DNA from: Pedobacter duraquae
GTDB taxonomy: Bacteria > Bacteroidota > Bacteroidia > Sphingobacteriales > Sphingobacteriaceae
Length of the DNA: 64,000 bases
Direction of reading: 5' to 3'
NCBI RefSeq assembly: GCF_004362245.1
Contig: NZ_SNWM01000002.1
Coordinates: 744,001 to 808,000 of the forward strand
A model generated the notes under the pieces. That model was not told the DNA's origin. It ran no database searches and saw nothing but the letters and a program-made list of their open reading frames with translations. The translations under genes and the position numbers were made by a program. Within the stretch, counting starts at the first letter, position 1, and each line of letters begins with the position of its first letter. Positions 8,936 to 17,256 of the stretch are shown here, piece after piece.

Positions 8936-9070
8936 AAGAATTGATTTTAGTTCATCATAAAGGTGAAAATAAATAACGGAGAGATTTCAACATACCTTCT
9001 AATTTTACCAACAGATAACATAGTTTTTAGCAGATAAACCAACCTATAGCTCGCCGTCAGTATGTTATCG

Positions 9071-9089
9071 TTGTCTAATTATTAGACAA
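9071..9089. promoter_or_regulatory. operator-like palindrome at start of DUF3052-like gene
   Basis: TTGTCTAATTATTAGACAA has perfect 8-nt arms around a 3-nt centre. It ends on the A of the ATG at 9089, so a bound protein would block both the -7 region and the start codon. Symmetry of this size is typical of MarR, HxlR or TetR dimers; no such regulator gene flanks it directly except the TetR gene at 9819. Confidence 0.5.
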
Positions 9090-9502
9090 TGATTAATTTT
9101 GATGCACATCCTATTCAAAATCTTATGTTTGAAATCATTAAAAAGTTTAAATTCAGAGACACCGCTACAATTATCAATTCACCAGCTGATTTGGCTATAG
9201 AATTCGAAAAACTAGGCTTTCCTAACTCATTTGATGATAAAAAAAGCGCGAATACGCTGGTCTTTATTAACACTAATTCAGAATATCTCGATTTTCTAAA
9301 CAACAAGCTCGATAAGATTGAACCAGATAGCGTATTATGGTTTGCATATCCTAAAGGAACCTCTAAAATCAAGACAGATATCAACCGTGATACAATCCGT
9401 GTGACAGGCGAACAATTCAATATCACCACTGTAACAGCGGTGTCAATCAATGATACCTGGAGTGCATTGCGTTTCAGACCAATAGACAGCGTCGGTAAAT
9501 AG
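9089..9502 (+). CDS. DUF3052-like protein
   Basis: A soluble protein of 137 aa. The central part VLWFAYPKGTSKIKTDINRD and the C-terminal DTWSALRFRP match what I know of the DUF3052 family, in which a WxxYPK and a WSALRFR motif are conserved. Biochemical function is unknown. The start codon overlaps a perfect palindrome (9071-9089), so strong repression by a dedicated regulator is likely. It is convergent with the small gene at 9507. Confidence 0.72.
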   Translation: MINFDAHPIQNLMFEIIKKFKFRDTATIINSPADLAIEFEKLGFPNSFDDKKSANTLVFINTNSEYLDFLNNKLDKIEPDSVLWFAYPKGTSKIKTDINRDTIRVTGEQFNITTVTAVSINDTWSALRFRPIDSVGK

Positions 9503-9506
9503 AAAA

Positions 9507-9749
9507 TTAAGCTAGCTCCAGGGTATCAAATACCTCGAGCACCGTAGCTTTCCCACCGGATGTACCCAGCCGTTGAACTAGTTCCTCGCCCATTTCCCGA
9601 GTGGAGACCAGCCGTAAAATATTATCCGCATCCTCGAGATCAACCGTCCAGGATAGGATTTCATTAAAACTTTTAATTACGTTAACTATATCCAATAGAT
9701 TAGCCGGTGTGCGAATGTCGGTCGAAAGAATAGTGATGTATCTGGACAT
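9507..9749 (-). CDS. small hypothetical protein
   Basis: An 80-residue acidic protein beginning MSRYITILSTDIRTPANLLD and ending LEVFDTLELA; family not recognised. The compact alternation of beta-like and helical segments (YITILSTDI...LSWTVDLEDADNILRLVST) could be a small ferredoxin-like (ACT-type) fold, which is inference only. I used ATG 9749 rather than an upstream start seven codons earlier because the latter would lie in the intergenic promoter region shared with the divergent TetR gene. The stop is 4 nt from the end of the DUF3052-like gene. Confidence 0.65.
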   Translation of the reverse strand: MSRYITILSTDIRTPANLLDIVNVIKSFNEILSWTVDLEDADNILRLVSTREMGEELVQRLGTSGGKATVLEVFDTLELA

Positions 9750-9782
9750 AATTAAATTTTTGGTCTGCAAATATATAAATAA

Positions 9783-9814
9783 TTTGCAAACAAACCATTT
9801 GGTCGGTATCTTTG
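9783..9814 (+). promoter_or_regulatory. promoter of TetR gene with possible operator
   Basis: TTTG (9783-9786), a 20-nt gap, then TATCTTTG (9807-9814) is a very good Bacteroidota -33/-7 pair and ends 4 nt before the TetR ATG. Between the boxes lie TTTGCAAA (9783-9790, perfect palindrome) and ACCATTTGGT (9795-9804, 4-nt arms around TT), both plausible autoregulatory TetR sites. Confidence 0.6.
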
Positions 9815-9818
9815 GTTA

Positions 9819-10367
9819 ATGGAAAATCCATATAAAAGAAAAAAAGAACCTGAGCTTAATAAGCAGGTAATTCTTGATGCTGCAGCTGAAATAGGTGCCA
9901 CTGCAGATTGGCATCAGGTTACTTTTCAAGCAATTGCAGATAAGACCGGGCTGAGTAAAGGGGGGATTATTCATCATTTCCGCAATAAAGAAGAGCTACT
10001 GGATGAACTCGTCAGACAAAGTCTCGCTGAACTTACCGAATGGATTCAGGAAGAAAAGAAAAGCACCAAAAAAGAGTCTTCGAGTATGTCGTATCTACGT
10101 TTCGTAGTCAAAAAAAGTGACGATATACATTACCAGCGTGTTATGAAAATTATCATGCAGGCGGTATTAATCAACGACCATTACCGCAAAGGTTGGGACG
10201 AATGGTTCAGCAGCCAGATGGATGCAGATATCAAGGGGGATGAGAACCTGAATAACCTGATTATTGCACTTGTAGCTGATGGATTGTGGTACGCAGGCAA
10301 CCTTGGCGTTTATAACATCAGCAAATCCAAAAAGCAACAGATCGTAGACAAATTACAACATTTATAA
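9819..10367 (+). CDS. TetR/AcrR family transcriptional regulator
   Basis: One-component repressor of 182 aa. The N-terminal helix-turn-helix is typical of TetR (TFQAIADKTGLSKGGIIHHFRNKEEL, residues about 29-54). The C-terminal ligand domain is helical and ends near residue 182; it resembles the TetR_C branch with a WDEWFSSQM segment. The transcript seems nearly leaderless. A divergent small gene (9749) and the downstream pentapeptide-repeat gene (30-nt gap, same strand) are the obvious targets. Ligand unknown. Confidence 0.9.
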   Translation: MENPYKRKKEPELNKQVILDAAAEIGATADWHQVTFQAIADKTGLSKGGIIHHFRNKEELLDELVRQSLAELTEWIQEEKKSTKKESSSMSYLRFVVKKSDDIHYQRVMKIIMQAVLINDHYRKGWDEWFSSQMDADIKGDENLNNLIIALVADGLWYAGNLGVYNISKSKKQQIVDKLQHL

Positions 10368-10397
10368 TAGCTGGTTATTTCCGGTCAAAAATACATC

Positions 10398-10991
10398 ATG
10401 AGTGAATTAAACGAAACTACTACACACGAAGACAAGATATTTACAGACGTTGACTATGTTGAAAAGCAACTAAAAAACAGAGAATTTGTTAAATGTGAAT
10501 TTATCAATTGTGATTTTTCGAAAAGTAACTTGAGTAACAACGACTTTGTTGATTGCATTTTCAAGCAATGCAATTTTTCACTTACCGTAGTTTCTGGTAC
10601 AGGGTTCAGAGATGTTACATTCAGCGGATGTAAAATTTTGGGTGTAGATTTTTCCAAGTGCAACAAATTTCTGTTCTCATTCACTTTTGACTATAGTCAT
10701 ATAGATTACTCAACATTTTATGGCACTAAACTTAGGAAAACACGGTTTACGGAGTGCACACTCAAGGAAACAGACTTTGAAGCCGCCGACCTTACCTCGA
10801 GCATTTTTCACAACTGCGACCTGTCAGGCTCAACGTTTGCACGAACCATCCTGGACAAAACAGATTTTCGGACGGCGCGAAACTTCAGTTTAGATCCTGG
10901 CGTCAACACGATGAAACAGACCAAATTCTCCGCATCTAACCTTGCCGGTTTACTCTACAAATACAATTTGGACATTGATTATGACCATTAA
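10398..10991 (+). CDS. pentapeptide-repeat protein, Qnr/McbG-like
   Basis: A 197-residue right-handed quadrilateral beta-helix. Nearly every fifth residue is Phe or Leu in A(D/N)LXX-type repeats from about residue 27 to 160, for example CEFINCDFSKSNLSNNDF and ETDFEAADLTSSIFHNCDL. The C-terminal segment (NFSLDPGVNTMKQTKFSASNLAGLL) has the same layout as the dimer end of Qnr and McbG, proteins known to shield DNA gyrase from quinolones or microcin B17. Typical Qnr length is 214-218 aa, so this is slightly shorter. The TetR gene 30 nt upstream may control it. Whether it protects gyrase here is inference. Confidence 0.82.
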   Translation: MSELNETTTHEDKIFTDVDYVEKQLKNREFVKCEFINCDFSKSNLSNNDFVDCIFKQCNFSLTVVSGTGFRDVTFSGCKILGVDFSKCNKFLFSFTFDYSHIDYSTFYGTKLRKTRFTECTLKETDFEAADLTSSIFHNCDLSGSTFARTILDKTDFRTARNFSLDPGVNTMKQTKFSASNLAGLLYKYNLDIDYDH

Positions 10992-10997
10992 CAACAT

Positions 10998-12071
10998 CTA
11001 AAAAGCTCTCCGATATTGAAATGGTAACTCCAAAGACTGTCCGAGTTCCTTTGCTGCACGTAATGCAAAATAGGGGTCCCGTAAAAACTCGCGGGCAATT
11101 ACAGCAAGGTCTGCCTTACCTGAGGCGATAATTTCGTTGGCCTGCGCGGGTTCGGTTATAGCGCCTACTGCACCGGTAATAATTCCTGTTTCCGACTTGA
11201 TTTTTTCGGCAAAAGGTACCTGATAAGCGGGAAATACCTTGGATTTATCTAAAAACACAAAGCCCCCGGCAGATGCCGTTACCACGTCGACGCCAATATG
11301 TTTTAAAATATCTGTCAGCAGAACACTATCTTCAATTTTCCAGGCTTTCTCATCTTCCAGATAGTCTACGGCAGAGATACGGACCAGCAGAGGCATATTC
11401 TCCGGGATTACACTTCTGATTTCTTCCGTCACCTCTACCAATAAACGTATGCGGTTCTCGAAGCTGCCCCCATAATTATCAGTACGCTGATTAATTATTC
11501 TGGAATAAAACTGATGAAAAAGATAACCGTGTCCGGCATGAATTTCTATGGCGTCAAAGCCAGCAGCGACGGCCCTTCGTGCCGCTGCCACGAAATCCCA
11601 TTTGATTTTAAAGATCTCTTGCAAAGAAAGTGCTTTGGGCAAACTCATATGCCCAAAAGGAGCAACAGCAGAAGCACTTTTTGTGATCCAACCGCCATTC
11701 TCAGGACTCAGGTATTGCAGTCCCTCGTTCGGATGAGACCGGCTGGCCTTACTGCCGAAATGCGCAATCTGAGCAGCTACTTTTGCATGCTGATCATGAA
11801 TGAATGCATTAATGCGCTTCCAGCCCGCAATCTGCCCATCATTCCAAAGTCCCGCATCAAAATGAGTGCTTCTACCCTGCTTATTTACTGCAAGGCTCTC
11901 TGTGATTATCAGGCCGGCTCCGCCTACAGCACGACTTCCCAAATGAACGAGATGCCATTGACCTACTTTACCATTTACCGCGCTAAACTGCTGCATTGGC
12001 GACACAACTATTCTATTTTTCAACTCCATCCCCCGGATTTTGATCGGGGTAAATAAATTTACATTTGACAT
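10998..12071 (-). CDS. NADH:flavin oxidoreductase, old yellow enzyme family
   Basis: FMN-dependent ene-reductase of the YqjM-like class, acting on alpha,beta-unsaturated carbonyl compounds. The start LFTPIKIRGMELKNRIVVSPM and the HAGHGYLFHQF motif (two His that hold the substrate carbonyl) are clear, followed by YGGSFENRIRL. The Cys of the YqjM SPMCMYS motif is replaced by Gln (SPMQQFS), which may change redox tuning. Length is 357 aa. Transcription order on this strand is monooxygenase (12110-13222) then this gene with a 38-nt gap, so a two-gene redox operon is likely. Confidence 0.92.
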   Translation of the reverse strand: MSNVNLFTPIKIRGMELKNRIVVSPMQQFSAVNGKVGQWHLVHLGSRAVGGAGLIITESLAVNKQGRSTHFDAGLWNDGQIAGWKRINAFIHDQHAKVAAQIAHFGSKASRSHPNEGLQYLSPENGGWITKSASAVAPFGHMSLPKALSLQEIFKIKWDFVAAARRAVAAGFDAIEIHAGHGYLFHQFYSRIINQRTDNYGGSFENRIRLLVEVTEEIRSVIPENMPLLVRISAVDYLEDEKAWKIEDSVLLTDILKHIGVDVVTASAGGFVFLDKSKVFPAYQVPFAEKIKSETGIITGAVGAITEPAQANEIIASGKADLAVIAREFLRDPYFALRAAKELGQSLELPFQYRRAF

Positions 12072-12109
12072 GGTTTCAGAATTTTATTTGAAAATTATTT
12101 AAACCCAGA

Positions 12110-13222
12110 TTATCCTAAGCCACTTCCCCTGGCCAGCTTCTTACCATAAGCAATGAGTTCATCAGCGTAAGCACGTTGTATGACATCCCAAGATTTAAGG
12201 GCATTCCCCAGTGTCTCATTTCCGGATAATGCAGCTGCTAATCCAACGGCATCTTCATAAGCTTTTGCTGTACCCGATGCCGTGTGAGGACGTACAACGG
12301 ATGCTGCATCGCCAAGAATTACAACACTCCCCTGATACATTCTGGGAACTTTCATATCAACGATGCTTTGTACAAAAGGATTGGCTGTTTGCAATACCCG
12401 TTGAGCCAGTATTTCCGGAAGTTCTTGTTGTGCCCGATCTTTAAGCGCTTTGATATTCCCGGCACTGAGAAAAGTTGCGGGCACACTGAACTGGCGTAAA
12501 CGCCCGTCTTTATCAGTCATTACCCGTTGGTGTTCCACAGCATTTTTATTCAGGTACCATACCCAGTTGAGCTGTCGCTCACCTTTGTTAAGCTCCCCGT
12601 GATTTCCAGGAACGAGATAGGCTAGCAAATGTGAGTTTGAATAAGGATATAGCGTGAATTTATTAGAGAAAAATTCGACCTCGGCATCTGTAAGATCTTT
12701 TTCCGCTATCAATCCGCGGAAAGCTACGTAGCCACTGTAAATGGGTTCTATCCCTGGCAAAATATGTTCCCGCACAACGGAGCTGTAGCCATCAGCGCCG
12801 ATAAGCAAATCTGTGGTCGACGTTTTACCATCAAAAAAGGTCGCCGTAACCTGCGCCGCTTCCTGGTGTATCCCGGTGACCCTGTGTCCATAATGATAAT
12901 GTGATTCAGGAAAGTAGTCCTTTAGCTGCTTCCATAAATAGTTCCAGGATGTAAAAGATGTATCGTTTTCATACTTATAAGCTGCATGGCCACGATCATT
13001 GAGAATCTGCCGTTCTGTTGCAGGAACACCAAACAATTCATTACTGGAAATTCCAGTAGCGACCATATAATTCATCAGACCAGGCTGAATTACCAGCCCT
13101 GCACCACGATCCTCCATGGCCAAAGCCGATCGTTCATAGATATCTACCTGATATCCGATTTTCCGAAGTGCGATTCCCGTGATCAGGCCACCAATAGAAC
13201 CACCAATTATTGCAACTTTCAT
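12110..13222 (-). CDS. FAD-dependent aromatic monooxygenase
   Basis: Class A flavoprotein monooxygenase. It starts with the dinucleotide motif IGGSIGGLITGIALRK, has the internal DLLIGADGYSSVVR (DG motif) and the second FAD motif GDAASVVRPHTASGTAKAYEDA. Length 370 aa matches the group of salicylate, 6-hydroxynicotinate and dihydroxypyridine hydroxylases; which substrate is used cannot be told. It precedes an old-yellow-enzyme gene on the same strand, so the two may act on one aromatic or unsaturated compound. No regulator lies next to it. Confidence 0.9.
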   Translation of the reverse strand: MKVAIIGGSIGGLITGIALRKIGYQVDIYERSALAMEDRGAGLVIQPGLMNYMVATGISSNELFGVPATERQILNDRGHAAYKYENDTSFTSWNYLWKQLKDYFPESHYHYGHRVTGIHQEAAQVTATFFDGKTSTTDLLIGADGYSSVVREHILPGIEPIYSGYVAFRGLIAEKDLTDAEVEFFSNKFTLYPYSNSHLLAYLVPGNHGELNKGERQLNWVWYLNKNAVEHQRVMTDKDGRLRQFSVPATFLSAGNIKALKDRAQQELPEILAQRVLQTANPFVQSIVDMKVPRMYQGSVVILGDAASVVRPHTASGTAKAYEDAVGLAAALSGNETLGNALKSWDVIQRAYADELIAYGKKLARGSGLG

Positions 13223-13315
13223 ATTGAACTATAATTAAATATGAAGTAAAATTAGTGTTTCGAGCAGATGACGATCACGGGAATCGTTCAACGGGCGATT
13301 ACTATCGTCGAAACC

Positions 13316-13402
13316 TTATAGCCTAAATTTAATACCTCCGTTAACTACAAATCCATCAATGGGTGCATAGCTGAGATTAAGGCTGATGATAACTTTAAAG
13401 TA
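13316..13402 (-). pseudogene. remnant of an outer-membrane beta-barrel protein
   Basis: The minus strand encodes 28 residues that read as a C-terminal beta-barrel hairpin, ...SLNLSYAPIDGFVVNGGIKFRL, ending in an aromatic-x-Leu-type last strand with a proper stop at 13316-13318. Directly upstream in the same frame is a TAA (13403-13405) and there is no start codon or longer frame. I read it as the tail of an otherwise deleted outer-membrane protein gene, left between the monooxygenase and the fusion gene. Too short to be certain. Confidence 0.4.
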
Positions 13403-13441
13403 TTAAATTTTCGCATCTGCGATCTTTGGCAAAATCTTAGC

Positions 13442-15184
13442 CTAGTTTCCTGCATAGTTATATGGAGTATAATTTTCCCACTTCCAGGGTGTGTAGATAT
13501 CCCCTATTGCAAATTCCAACAGTTCTTTAAAGATACTTTCTCCATTATCGCTATTCGTCATGATAATAATTCCAGTACCTGTTTCCGGAAAAACAATCGT
13601 ATAATGCTGAAATCCGTCTCCATGTCCTTCTTTAAAGGCACCCCAACCGTAGGGCGATTTAAGTAAACCCCAACCCAGGCCGTAGCTAAGTGAAATATTA
13701 TCGTTTGTTGTACTGTCTTTTCTCGAGAGGGGTCCAAACTGCGCAACTGAGCGCAAACGGATCTGCGGACTAAACATTTCCTTCGACGAGGACTTTTTCA
13801 GTAGCTTCCCACTAAGCAAAGCACCAACAAATGCTGTATAGTCATCCAGCGTGGTCTCCAGAGTGCTTGGTGAGCGGGGTTCATTATCTTTATCTTTCTC
13901 GTAAGATTTGCCTTTTGCATCATATCCAACAACATAATCGGCTTCAAACCTAGGCAACCAGCGGTAAGCTGAATTGATCATACGTAAAGGCTTAAAGATC
14001 TTTTCATCTGCCAATTGTTCCAGTGATTTACCTGTCATATGTTCGATAACAGTTTGCAAGTATACCATACCCTCTCCTGAATAACTGTAACGGCTACCGG
14101 GAGCAAAAGCGAATTTCAATTTATGGTCGTTATAATCCCATCTCCAGTTTGGAAGACCGGTGGTGTGGTCCAGACACATCCGCGCAGTAATTTTCCGATA
14201 TGATGAATCAGATTTAAAATCATCGTAATTATCCTGCCATTTAGTCTTTTTTGGATAATCATATATTGGTTTTGGAAGATAGCTCTGCAATGGCCGGTCA
14301 AGGCTAAGTATTTTTTCCTCTACCAATTTTAATACGAGGGCGGTGAAAACTGTTTTACTCAACGAAGCACCATAAATACTCATCGAGGTATGTAAAGGTT
14401 TTTGCAGCTCATTTCCGATACCAAAAGCACCTTTATAAACCACTTCATTCTTATTAAAAACTGCAAGTTCGAGACCCTTCACATTAGCCTCACGTATTAA
14501 CAATTCAACCTTGCTACCCAAAGCATCTGCAGTCACGATGCTGCCATCCAATTTTTTTATTTGTTGGGCATGCAAGGGGGATTGAACGAACAGGAGAAGA
14601 AGTGCAAAGACCGCAACGGCAGATTTCCGTCTGAAGAATGGAATAGAAAGCGGATAATTATATGGCTTATTTTGCGAAACCCTCCACGAATTCACTAAGA
14701 CCATAAGTACATTGTAAAATATCGATCCAAATATCAATAGGATGGCAATGGGCGTAAACACAAAGATCATCACAAAGGCGAACCCAAAAAGCAAGGACAT
14801 ACTGATCTGAAAATTTACAACAGCCCTGCCCTGTTTATCAAAATCCTCATCATCGTTTCTCTTATATAGCCACAATACGAATGGTGCGATTAAATTGCCG
14901 GTTGGTATAAAAGAGGCAATAACCGGCGCCAGGTGCAGCCAAAGCAACCAGTTCTTTTTTATTTTATCTGTTCCAGCCTCATCCTTTCCTGTCAGTTCAT
15001 CGAGCTCGATCTCGAGCGCTGTACAAATCAATGAGAGGGTTTGCAAATGAGCGGCCACTGTTGCGCCTTCAATACGTTGTATAGTGCGCAGGGCGATGCC
15101 AGATTTTTGAGCTAATTGTTCCTGACTAAAGCCATTTTGTTTTCTAAGGGTTGTCAGTCTTCGTGCAACTTCTATTTTATTCAT
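13442..15184 (-). CDS. XRE HTH - DUF4870 membrane - serine hydrolase (beta-lactamase-like) fusion
   Basis: A 580-residue protein joining three parts that normally occur apart. Residues 4-62: XRE-type helix-turn-helix (QEQLAQKSGIALRTIQRIEG). Residues about 78-185: DUF4870 membrane domain with the PTGNLIAPFVLW and GRAVVNFQIS hallmarks. Residues 187-206: a further hydrophobic span that looks like a former signal peptide (ends PLHAQ). Residues 215-565: class C beta-lactamase/penicillin-binding-like hydrolase with Ser274-Leu-Ser-Lys277 (SxxK), Tyr368-Ser-Gly (YxN position, Asn replaced by Gly) and His521-Gly-Asp-Gly. About five spans put the HTH inside and the hydrolase outside. It could be a one-piece sensor of cell-wall or beta-lactam-like ligands that acts on DNA; that role is inference. 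It stands alone, read leftward. Confidence 0.85.
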   Translation of the reverse strand: MNKIEVARRLTTLRKQNGFSQEQLAQKSGIALRTIQRIEGATVAAHLQTLSLICTALEIELDELTGKDEAGTDKIKKNWLLWLHLAPVIASFIPTGNLIAPFVLWLYKRNDDEDFDKQGRAVVNFQISMSLLFGFAFVMIFVFTPIAILLIFGSIFYNVLMVLVNSWRVSQNKPYNYPLSIPFFRRKSAVAVFALLLLFVQSPLHAQQIKKLDGSIVTADALGSKVELLIREANVKGLELAVFNKNEVVYKGAFGIGNELQKPLHTSMSIYGASLSKTVFTALVLKLVEEKILSLDRPLQSYLPKPIYDYPKKTKWQDNYDDFKSDSSYRKITARMCLDHTTGLPNWRWDYNDHKLKFAFAPGSRYSYSGEGMVYLQTVIEHMTGKSLEQLADEKIFKPLRMINSAYRWLPRFEADYVVGYDAKGKSYEKDKDNEPRSPSTLETTLDDYTAFVGALLSGKLLKKSSSKEMFSPQIRLRSVAQFGPLSRKDSTTNDNISLSYGLGWGLLKSPYGWGAFKEGHGDGFQHYTIVFPETGTGIIIMTNSDNGESIFKELLEFAIGDIYTPWKWENYTPYNYAGN

Positions 15185-15395
15185 GAGTTGTTATTTATAC
15201 CCAAAAGTACATTGATATCCGATCTGTTGTTGCCGTCTCTTCTACGCCATCTTTACGTCTTTTAGCTTTTAAACAGCCTCTGCGCCTTGTTTTAGGAAAT
15301 ATCGTTTTAAACCACGAAGCAATTTAACAAAATCGAGATTAAAAAACTATCCGGCTTAACTATTTTAATCCAGGCATTTTATATAGATTAGAGTC

Positions 15396-15785
15396 ATGAT
15401 ATCATCTTACAAACCGGCAAACTACAACTCCCTGTCCCCCTATTTAATCGTAAACGATGCCAGGCGTTTGGCTGCACTTTTAAAAGGAATTTTCAAAGCA
15501 ACAGAACAGAGAAAGATTGAGCGTGAGGACGGATCAATTTTACATCTGGAACTATTGATTGATGACAGCATATTGATGATTGCAGATGCAACTGCAGACT
15601 ATCCACCACAAAGCATTATGCTGCATTTATACCTACCCAATGTGGACGAAGTTTATCAGATGGCTATAGCCGCAGGGTGTGAAGGTATTGACCCACCCAA
15701 AGTTCAGGATGGCGATGTTGACAAAAGAGGGATGTTTACAGACTTTGCTGGTAATTTCTGGAGCATCTCTACCCAACAGCAGTAA
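15396..15785 (+). CDS. VOC family (glyoxalase/bleomycin-resistance-like) protein
   Basis: A 129-residue vicinal-oxygen-chelate protein of the PhnB-like type. The two beta-alpha-beta modules are visible: LSPYLIVNDARRLAALLKGIF at the N terminus and IMLHLYLPNVDEVYQMAIAAG in the second half, ending in the typical RGMFTDFAGNFWSIST. Members bind metal and act as isomerases, dioxygenases or drug-binding proteins; the reaction here is not predictable. It is convergent with the histidine kinase gene, with a 6-nt gap. Confidence 0.88.
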   Translation: MISSYKPANYNSLSPYLIVNDARRLAALLKGIFKATEQRKIEREDGSILHLELLIDDSILMIADATADYPPQSIMLHLYLPNVDEVYQMAIAAGCEGIDPPKVQDGDVDKRGMFTDFAGNFWSISTQQQ

Positions 15786-15791
15786 GATTAA

Positions 15792-17150
15792 CTATTTTAC
15801 AGGAATGTAAATATAGAAGCATGAACCAGAGCCCGGTGTACTGTCAAATCCAATTCTCCCACCTTGTCGCTCGATATACTCTTTACACAAAACAAGTCCC
15901 AGTCCCACCCCACGCTCATTCTTTGTTCCAAATGCAGGCTCAGCCTTAATCGAGAAAATCTTTTCCTGCTTCTCCACCGGAATTCCTTGTCCATTGTCAC
16001 TTACAGTAATTTTACACTCATTTGCAAGTAAAGTACTGTTAACGGCAATATGCCCCCCTTCTTGGGTAAACTTAATTGCATTGCTTACCAGATTGCGTAC
16101 CACAAGCTGAAGCATATCAACATCCGCCAGGACAACAATTTCTGGTGAAATCTGATAATCAAGTGAAATCTCTTTTTTCAGCGCATGAGTTTTTTCGATT
16201 CCGAGTGTATTAGATAGCACGGTAAGCAAATTTAGCTCCTGCAGATGTACATTGGGCCCTTCCATCTGTGTTTTTGTCCAATGTAAGAGGTTGGACAGCA
16301 TATCCATGGCATTGTTAGTGGAGGTAAGCAATACTTTCTCCAGGTTTTTGCGTTCGGCGTTATCCAGCTCATACTCATTGAGCAGTTCCAGGTAGTCTCT
16401 GACATTCATCAGGGGAGTTCGCAAGTCGTGCGAAATGATAGACATTAATTTATTTTTTTCAATGTTACTCTGTTCCAACTGGTCTTTCTGTGATAAAATC
16501 TGTGCATTACTCAGTTCAACAGCCATTGTTTTTTCCTGTTCAGCCGCCCTGGCCTTATCATGGCTCCGCCTTATAAACCTAATGATAATATAAATCGCGA
16601 CTACAGGAATTGGAAATGCCGTAACACGGTCAACAAACTGTCCCTTACCTGCGCTGAACGGATACTCTACCAGCTCAGGATGGTAAAATTCCAACAGATG
16701 CAGGAGCAAAAAACACAGCAGATAAATAAAAAGCCACTTGAGATGTTGTTGGTAAGGGGATATTGCAAATACCAGCAACAGATAAACAGGCCAGATCAGA
16801 TCTGTTGATCCGTTGATGCCGGAATTCGTAAAATAATTTATACCGAAAATAGCAATACCTGTTATCCCAAAAAATGTACTATTGTGTGGCCTGTTGTGGA
16901 ATCGCGACTGATAATATTGGTAAGCAAAGAATGAACCTAATAGTAAGGCAGACACAGAACCTACGTATAACCCGGCATATAAGTTATATGGAACATAAAT
17001 ACACGCTAAAAGCATCAGACCAATACTAATAGAATGAAATATTCTACCCTCCAAAGGAAACTTCGACGGACTGCCGATCAAGTCGGCCCACATGTCTCTT
17101 TTTCCTTTTAATGCCTGATAGTTGAGGATATTGAAATTATATTTTGGCAT
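15792..17150 (-). CDS. membrane sensor histidine kinase
   Basis: Membrane kinase. The N-terminal 160 residues form about six hydrophobic spans (7TM-like, no periplasmic loop), followed by a short coiled coil, HisKA with the acceptor His in SIISHDLRTPLMN, and HATPase_c with VRNLVSNAIKFT, DNGQGI and GVGLGLVLCKEY. The start is uncertain: ATG 17150 (MPKYNF) was taken, but ATG 17093 (MWADLIG) is preceded by AGGAAAAAGAG and matches the usual N terminus of this kinase group, while a start at 17207 is unlikely. It lies 50 nt downstream of another kinase gene on the same strand. Neither has a response regulator nearby. Confidence 0.88.
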   Translation of the reverse strand: MPKYNFNILNYQALKGKRDMWADLIGSPSKFPLEGRIFHSISIGLMLLACIYVPYNLYAGLYVGSVSALLLGSFFAYQYYQSRFHNRPHNSTFFGITGIAIFGINYFTNSGINGSTDLIWPVYLLLVFAISPYQQHLKWLFIYLLCFLLLHLLEFYHPELVEYPFSAGKGQFVDRVTAFPIPVVAIYIIIRFIRRSHDKARAAEQEKTMAVELSNAQILSQKDQLEQSNIEKNKLMSIISHDLRTPLMNVRDYLELLNEYELDNAERKNLEKVLLTSTNNAMDMLSNLLHWTKTQMEGPNVHLQELNLLTVLSNTLGIEKTHALKKEISLDYQISPEIVVLADVDMLQLVVRNLVSNAIKFTQEGGHIAVNSTLLANECKITVSDNGQGIPVEKQEKIFSIKAEPAFGTKNERGVGLGLVLCKEYIERQGGRIGFDSTPGSGSCFYIYIPVK

Positions 17151-17256
17151 GAATAATTTATCGCTCTGTGGGATTAGCAGAGGGATAAATATAGCAATCG
17201 TTGCCAATTTACCATCAATCAGCCGTTTTAAAAAAGAATTTTAAAGATGTGTACCG

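Noticed and set aside
11514..12056. 180-codon frame opposite the old-yellow-enzyme gene
   Set aside because: Shadow of a well-supported gene; no motif of its own.
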